Assembly (NCBI GenBank): GCA_034433615.1
Contig: DAOUAJ010000168.1
Span: 1-9,175 of the forward strand
Length of the DNA stretch: 9,175 nucleotides
Direction of reading: 5' to 3'
Source of the DNA: DAOUAJ01 sp034433615
Lineage (GTDB): Bacteria; Chloroflexota; Anaerolineae; DUEN01
The notes under the pieces are model-generated. The model saw only the letters and a list, made by a program, of their open reading frames with translations. It did no database searches and was not told where the DNA came from. This document shows positions 6,132 to 9,175 of this stretch, piece by piece; position 1 is the first letter of the stretch; each line of letters opens with the position of its first letter. The translations under genes were made by a program, and so were the position numbers.

Positions 6132-6796
6132 TGAGCTCTCCACCTCTTCAGTTCATTCTCTTTGACCTGGACGACACCCTGTACCCGCGCGACGCCGGCT
6201 TGATGGACCGCATCCACGAATTGATGGAAGATTGGATGATTAACCACCTGGGTATTGATCGTCAGGAAGCGCTTACCCTCAGACGCCGCCTCTATCAACA
6301 ATATGGCACGTCCATGGCCGGGCTGCTGGCTGAGCACCACATTGACCCGAACGACTTCCTGCACTATGTGCACAACTTTGATCCCGGAGCTTTTCTGCAA
6401 CCTGATCCGGCGTTATCTCAGGCGTTAAAACGCATTCCTCTGCGCCGCATTGTCTTTACCAACGCGACGAAAGCTCATGCCTGGCGCGTGCTGGAGGCCC
6501 TCGGCGTCAGGTCACTTTTCGAGCGCATCATTGACGTCGTGGACGTGGGTTACGTGAGCAAGCCGGCGCGGCTGGCTTATCAACAGGCTCTTGCCTTGCT
6601 CAATGCGGCCGCGTGGGAGTGCATCCTGGTCGAGGATAGCTTGCGCAACCTGGCCCCGGCTAAGGAGATGGGGATGATCACCATCCTGGTCGGCAATGAG
6701 CCGCACGAAGCTGCCGATTACTGGGTGCCAAAGGTTGTCCAGGTCGCCGATGTGGTAGATCTCATTATGAGAACAACACGCGAGAGCCTGGCCTGA
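6131..6796 (+). CDS. HAD-superfamily hydrolase, pyrimidine 5'-nucleotidase-like (subfamily IA)
   Basis: A 221-residue phosphatase of the haloacid dehalogenase superfamily. Motif I is FDLDDTLYP with the nucleophile Asp12 and acid/base Asp14. Motif II is the Thr110 of FTNATKAHA, motif III Lys144 (SKPARLAYQ), motif IV Glu168-Asp169 (LVEDSLRNLAPAKEMGM). The combination of FDLDDTLYP, a GTSMAGL segment, FTNATKAHA and EDSLRN resembles the SDT1-like pyrimidine 5'-nucleotidase group, which dephosphorylates UMP, CMP or other small phosphates. The true substrate is not set by sequence, and HAD phosphatases are often promiscuous. ATG 6131 overlaps the galK TGA by one base. GTG 6128, one codon earlier, is an equal alternative and is better spaced from AAGGGA (6113-6118). 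It may be coupled to galK translation. It ends convergent with the sigma genes. Confidence 0.88.
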   Translation: MSSPPLQFILFDLDDTLYPRDAGLMDRIHELMEDWMINHLGIDRQEALTLRRRLYQQYGTSMAGLLAEHHIDPNDFLHYVHNFDPGAFLQPDPALSQALKRIPLRRIVFTNATKAHAWRVLEALGVRSLFERIIDVVDVGYVSKPARLAYQQALALLNAAAWECILVEDSLRNLAPAKEMGMITILVGNEPHEAADYWVPKVVQVADVVDLIMRTTRESLA

Positions 6797-6814
6797 AGCG
6801 AGCCCTCGCGTTGT
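6773..6814 (+). terminator. Hairpin over the end of the HAD gene, candidate terminator
   Basis: CGCGAG (6779-6784) pairs with CTCGCG (6805-6810), and after a 2-nt bulge ACAA (6773-6776) pairs with TTGT (6811-6814). Inside, GGC (6790-6792) can pair with GCC (6802-6804). The stem encloses the HAD stop codon. It is GC-rich but followed by no T run, so it could equally act as a Rho-dependent pause or as an mRNA 3' end block. Confidence 0.35.
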
Positions 6815-6823
6815 GATGGGGCG

Positions 6824-6854
6824 CGAAGACCACCAACGAGATTGGGGTGGTTCG
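6824..6854. terminator. Candidate bidirectional hairpin between convergent genes
   Basis: CCACC (6830-6834) pairs with GGTGG (6846-6850), and CGAA (6824-6827) with TTCG (6851-6854), with two bases (6828-6829) bulged. The hairpin starts 2 nt beyond the stop of the minus-strand sigma gene and lies 27 nt after the HAD stop. It is in the position expected of a shared terminator, but neither strand has a proper T run. Confidence 0.35.
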
Positions 6855-6856
6855 TG

Positions 6857-8182
6857 TCAAGCAGACGGCCGACGACGCGGCCTGCTCCGTCGGACTCTGG
6901 CCCGTGCCCGCAGGCTGCGCAACAGCTCCTGCAAGTCCAGCGGTGGCTGTGGGGCAGGAGCTTCGGCCTTTTCTTCCTCCGGCGGGGCTACCGGGCGAGT
7001 GCGAGAGCGCAGACGTTCGGGCACCCGCACTCCAAGCTGTCCCCCAGCATATCCTGCCAACGACCGCCGGGCCCGTGGTGAGCGCAGTTTACGCAACGCC
7101 CGGGATTCGATCTGACGAACCCGTTCCCGCGTAACACCTAACTCCTCGGCCACCTCCTGGAGGGTGCGCATGTCCCCCCCATCCAGCCCGTAGCGCAGGT
7201 AAAGCACATCCGCCTCGCGCTTGTTCAACGATTGAAGGGCCGTACGCACATCTTCGCGCAACTGGCTGAGAGACGCCACATCAAAGGGAGTAGGAGCCTC
7301 GCCATCTACGATCAATTCTCCCAGAGTAGTTTCTTCATCTTCACCCACAGGTTGATCGAGAGAGATAGTGCGGACGGCCAGCCGTTGCAGCTCAGATAGT
7401 TCCTGTGGGGAGAGTCCCAGTTCCTCGGCCAGCTCGCGGTCAGTAGGCTCACGCCCCAGTGCCCGGTATAGGTCCTGCTTGGTACGCCGCATCCGTCGGA
7501 TCGCGTCTCGCTTATGTACGGGAAGGCGAATCGCGTGACCGCGGTTGCTCAAAGCACGCAGGATGCTCTGACGAATCCACCAGGAAGCGTAGGTGCTGAA
7601 GCGATTGCCCAAGGCAGGATCAAACCGCTCGGTCGCCTTGATCAAGCCAATATTGCCCTCTTGAATCAAGTCCAGAAAAGGCAATCCCATGTTGATATAA
7701 CGCTTGGCCAGGCTGACCACAAGGCGCGTATTAGCCCGAATCAGATGATCTTTCGCCTGCTCACCGCTTTGGATAATCTGTTCAAGTTCGGCACGCGTTT
7801 CCCCATCCAGGTCAGGCTCTTCCCGTAAGCGTTTGGTTGCCTCCTGGCTGCGCACGACCCGCCAGGCCAGATCTCGCTCCTCATCAGCCGTCAACAGAGG
7901 TGTCCGGCTGATCTGTTGCATGTAGTACTGCACCAGGTCTTGAAGAGGCGAGGCCGAGTCAAGGGACTCGATTTCCGCTCCCTCGACGTCTTCGCTGCTT
8001 TCGCGCAACGAAATACCGGCCGCGCGCAGCGCGGTTAGGGTGCTTTCCCAATCCTCCGGCTCATCGCCAGCTTCCGGGATCGCGTCTAATACTTCGTCAA
8101 CGGTGACGAATCCGCGTTCACGCCCGGCCGTTAAAAGCCAAATGGGCAGCTCTTCGACGGTAGCGTCATCCACGCCTATCAT
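6857..8182 (-). CDS. Sigma-70 family RNA polymerase sigma factor (RpoD/SigA-like) with extra C-terminal tail
   Basis: A 441-residue sigma factor that directs RNA polymerase to promoters. Region 1.1 (about 11-60, LLTAGRERGFVTVDEVLDAIPEAG) is a feature of primary sigmas. Region 1.2 begins near 80 (DLVQYYMQQISRTPLL). Region 2 includes RLVVSLAKRY (153-162), FLDLIQEGNIGL and STYASWWIRQ. Region 3 begins at LPVHKRD (220-226), and the region 4.2 helix-turn-helix is TRERVRQIE (350-358). Compared with E. coli sigma-70, Tyr425 is replaced by Asn193 and Thr440 by Leu208, while the -35 helix is intact. After the usual end (about residue 381) the frame runs on for some 60 residues, first Pro/Glu-rich (PPEEEKAEAPAPQPP), then very Arg-rich. 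The ATG 8182 is preferred. TTG 8215 (452 residues) has AAGGA only 2 nt upstream and would start 6 nt after the preceding gene. The gap to that second sigma gene, 39 or 6 nt, implies one operon. Confidence 0.92.
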   Translation of the reverse strand: MIGVDDATVEELPIWLLTAGRERGFVTVDEVLDAIPEAGDEPEDWESTLTALRAAGISLRESSEDVEGAEIESLDSASPLQDLVQYYMQQISRTPLLTADEERDLAWRVVRSQEATKRLREEPDLDGETRAELEQIIQSGEQAKDHLIRANTRLVVSLAKRYINMGLPFLDLIQEGNIGLIKATERFDPALGNRFSTYASWWIRQSILRALSNRGHAIRLPVHKRDAIRRMRRTKQDLYRALGREPTDRELAEELGLSPQELSELQRLAVRTISLDQPVGEDEETTLGELIVDGEAPTPFDVASLSQLREDVRTALQSLNKREADVLYLRYGLDGGDMRTLQEVAEELGVTRERVRQIESRALRKLRSPRARRSLAGYAGGQLGVRVPERLRSRTRPVAPPEEEKAEAPAPQPPLDLQELLRSLRARARVRRSRPRRRPSA

Positions 8183-8221
8183 GGCGTTCCCAACTTCTCT
8201 CGCGCTTGCGCTCAAGGTCCT

Positions 8222-9175
8222 TCAGTCCACGAAGTCACGCAACAGCCGGCTACGGCTGGGATGGCGCAGGTGGCTGAGCGCCTCAGCCTCGATCTGCCGG
8301 ATCCGTTCGCGTGTCAACCCAAACTTGTCCCCGATTTCCTTCAGCGTGTAACTATGCCCATCGTATAGGCCGTAACGCATACGCAGAATGCGGGCCTCGC
8401 GCGGGCTTAACGTATCCAGCAGATCATTGATCCGCTCTCGCAACAGACCATGTTCGACCGCTTCGGGAGGTGCCGGCGAATCTTCATCTTCGATGAACTG
8501 CCCCAGCGTGCTATCTTCTTCCTCGCCCACGGGCTGTTCGAGAGAGAGTGGCTGTGTGGCCACCTGGAGATAGCCGCGCACGCGATCGGGCGGCAGCTCG
8601 GTTGCCTCGGCTACCTCTTCTGGACTGGGAGTACGTCCCAGTTCCTGCTCCAGCAGTTGCGATGCGCGGCGTAACCGCAAGAGCTTCTCCCCCACGTGCA
8701 CGGGGAGCCGGATTGTACGCGACTGGTCGGCCACAGCGCGGCTGACCGCCTGGCGGATCCACCAGGTAGCATACGTGCTGAACTTGTAGCCACGCTCTGG
8801 ATCGAAGCGGTCCACGGCACGCATCAGGCCGATATTGCCCTCCTGGATCAGGTCCAGGAAGGGGACGCCCTGGCCAATGTAACGCTTGGCGATGCTGATG
8901 ACCAGCCGAGTGTTGGCCTCCACCATGCGTCGCCGGGCCAGCTTTCCGCGCCGGGCCACCCGCTTCAACCGGGCGCGCTCGGCAGGCTCAAGGTCAAGCT
9001 CTTGGCGGAGACGCCGGCGGGCGTGACGTGCCGCTACCACCTGTCGGGCCAGATCGGTTTCTTCTTCCGCGGTCAGCAAACGCGCGCGCCCCATCTCCCG
9101 AAAGTAGAGATCCGTCGCATCACTTGTGGGCAGCTCCGCCAGGAGAGTCTCGTCCTCGATCTTTTCACCCTCCAG
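8222..9175 (-). CDS. Sigma-70 family RNA polymerase sigma factor (SigA-like), N-terminus cut by window end
   Basis: The frame is open from the stop at 8224-8222 to the window edge, 317 codons visible. ATG 9094 lies inside region 1.2 (DLYFREMGRARLLTAEEE) and is not the true start. Region 2 follows (NTRLVISIAKRY, FLDLIQEGNIGL, RGYKFSTYATWWIRQ), then region 3 (TIRLPVHVGEKL) and region 4.2 (TRERIRQIEAEALSHL). The C-terminus is canonical (HPSRSRLLRDFVD). The residue matching E. coli Thr440 is Ser (codon 8743-8741); Tyr425, His455 and Glu458 equivalents are kept. It resembles a housekeeping sigma more in regions 2-3 than its downstream neighbour, but whether it has region 1.1 cannot be seen. It is upstream of and in tandem with the second sigma gene. 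Which of the two is the essential sigma cannot be decided here. Confidence 0.93.
   Translation of the reverse strand: MEGEKIEDETLLAELPTSDATDLYFREMGRARLLTAEEETDLARQVVAARHARRRLRQELDLEPAERARLKRVARRGKLARRRMVEANTRLVISIAKRYIGQGVPFLDLIQEGNIGLMRAVDRFDPERGYKFSTYATWWIRQAVSRAVADQSRTIRLPVHVGEKLLRLRRASQLLEQELGRTPSPEEVAEATELPPDRVRGYLQVATQPLSLEQPVGEEEDSTLGQFIEDEDSPAPPEAVEHGLLRERINDLLDTLSPREARILRMRYGLYDGHSYTLKEIGDKFGLTRERIRQIEAEALSHLRHPSRSRLLRDFVD

Noticed and set aside
6813..7134. Three overlapping plus-strand frames of 79-100 codons
   Set aside because: They are shadows of the Arg-rich tail of the minus-strand sigma gene; frames overlap each other and show no domain.

Overview
This is a gene-dense, fairly GC-rich bacterial chromosomal window with no sign of phage, insertion sequence, CRISPR array or RNA gene. 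The set of housekeeping genes (short FtsY, RF2 with a programmed frameshift, citrate synthase, galactokinase and two adjacent sigma-70 proteins) and the protein style are compatible with a member of the Chloroflexota (Anaerolineae-like). That assignment is an inference from general resemblance, not from a search.

Layout. At the left edge a minus-strand gene encodes the N-terminal part of an excisionase/MerR-type helix-turn-helix protein, cut by the window start. It is divergent from ftsY, and the gap holds two back-to-back sigma-70-like promoters. Then six genes run on the plus strand: ftsY (487-1434), prfB (1492-2620, read through an in-frame TGA by +1 frameshift), an NAD-dependent epimerase/dehydratase of the extended SDR family (2629-3645), citrate synthase (3759-4922), galactokinase (4938-6131) and a HAD-family pyrimidine-5'-nucleotidase-like phosphatase (6131-6796). 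Spacing is tight at prfB/SDR (8 nt), citrate synthase/galK (15 nt) and galK/HAD (1-nt overlap). A 113-nt gap with a hairpin and small palindromes separates the SDR gene from citrate synthase, so two transcription units are likely: ftsY-prfB-SDR and citrate synthase-galK-HAD.

The right third is on the minus strand and convergent with the HAD gene. Two sigma-70 family genes lie in tandem, the upstream one (8222 to beyond 9175) cut by the window end. The upstream protein looks canonical in regions 2 to 4. The downstream one (6857-8182) has a region 1.1, altered residues in the -10 recognition helix, and an unusual Pro/Glu then Arg-rich tail of about 60 residues after region 4.2.

How the genes fit together: FtsY (membrane protein targeting), RF2 (termination at UGA/UAA) and the sigma factors are information-processing functions. 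Citrate synthase, galactokinase, the SDR and the HAD phosphatase are central and sugar metabolism. No single pathway joins them. I do not see an undescribed multi-gene system. The points most worth following are the sigma pair with its odd tail, the structured ftsY leader that settles its start codon, the canonical RF2 frameshift site, and a short heptanucleotide tandem repeat before prfB.
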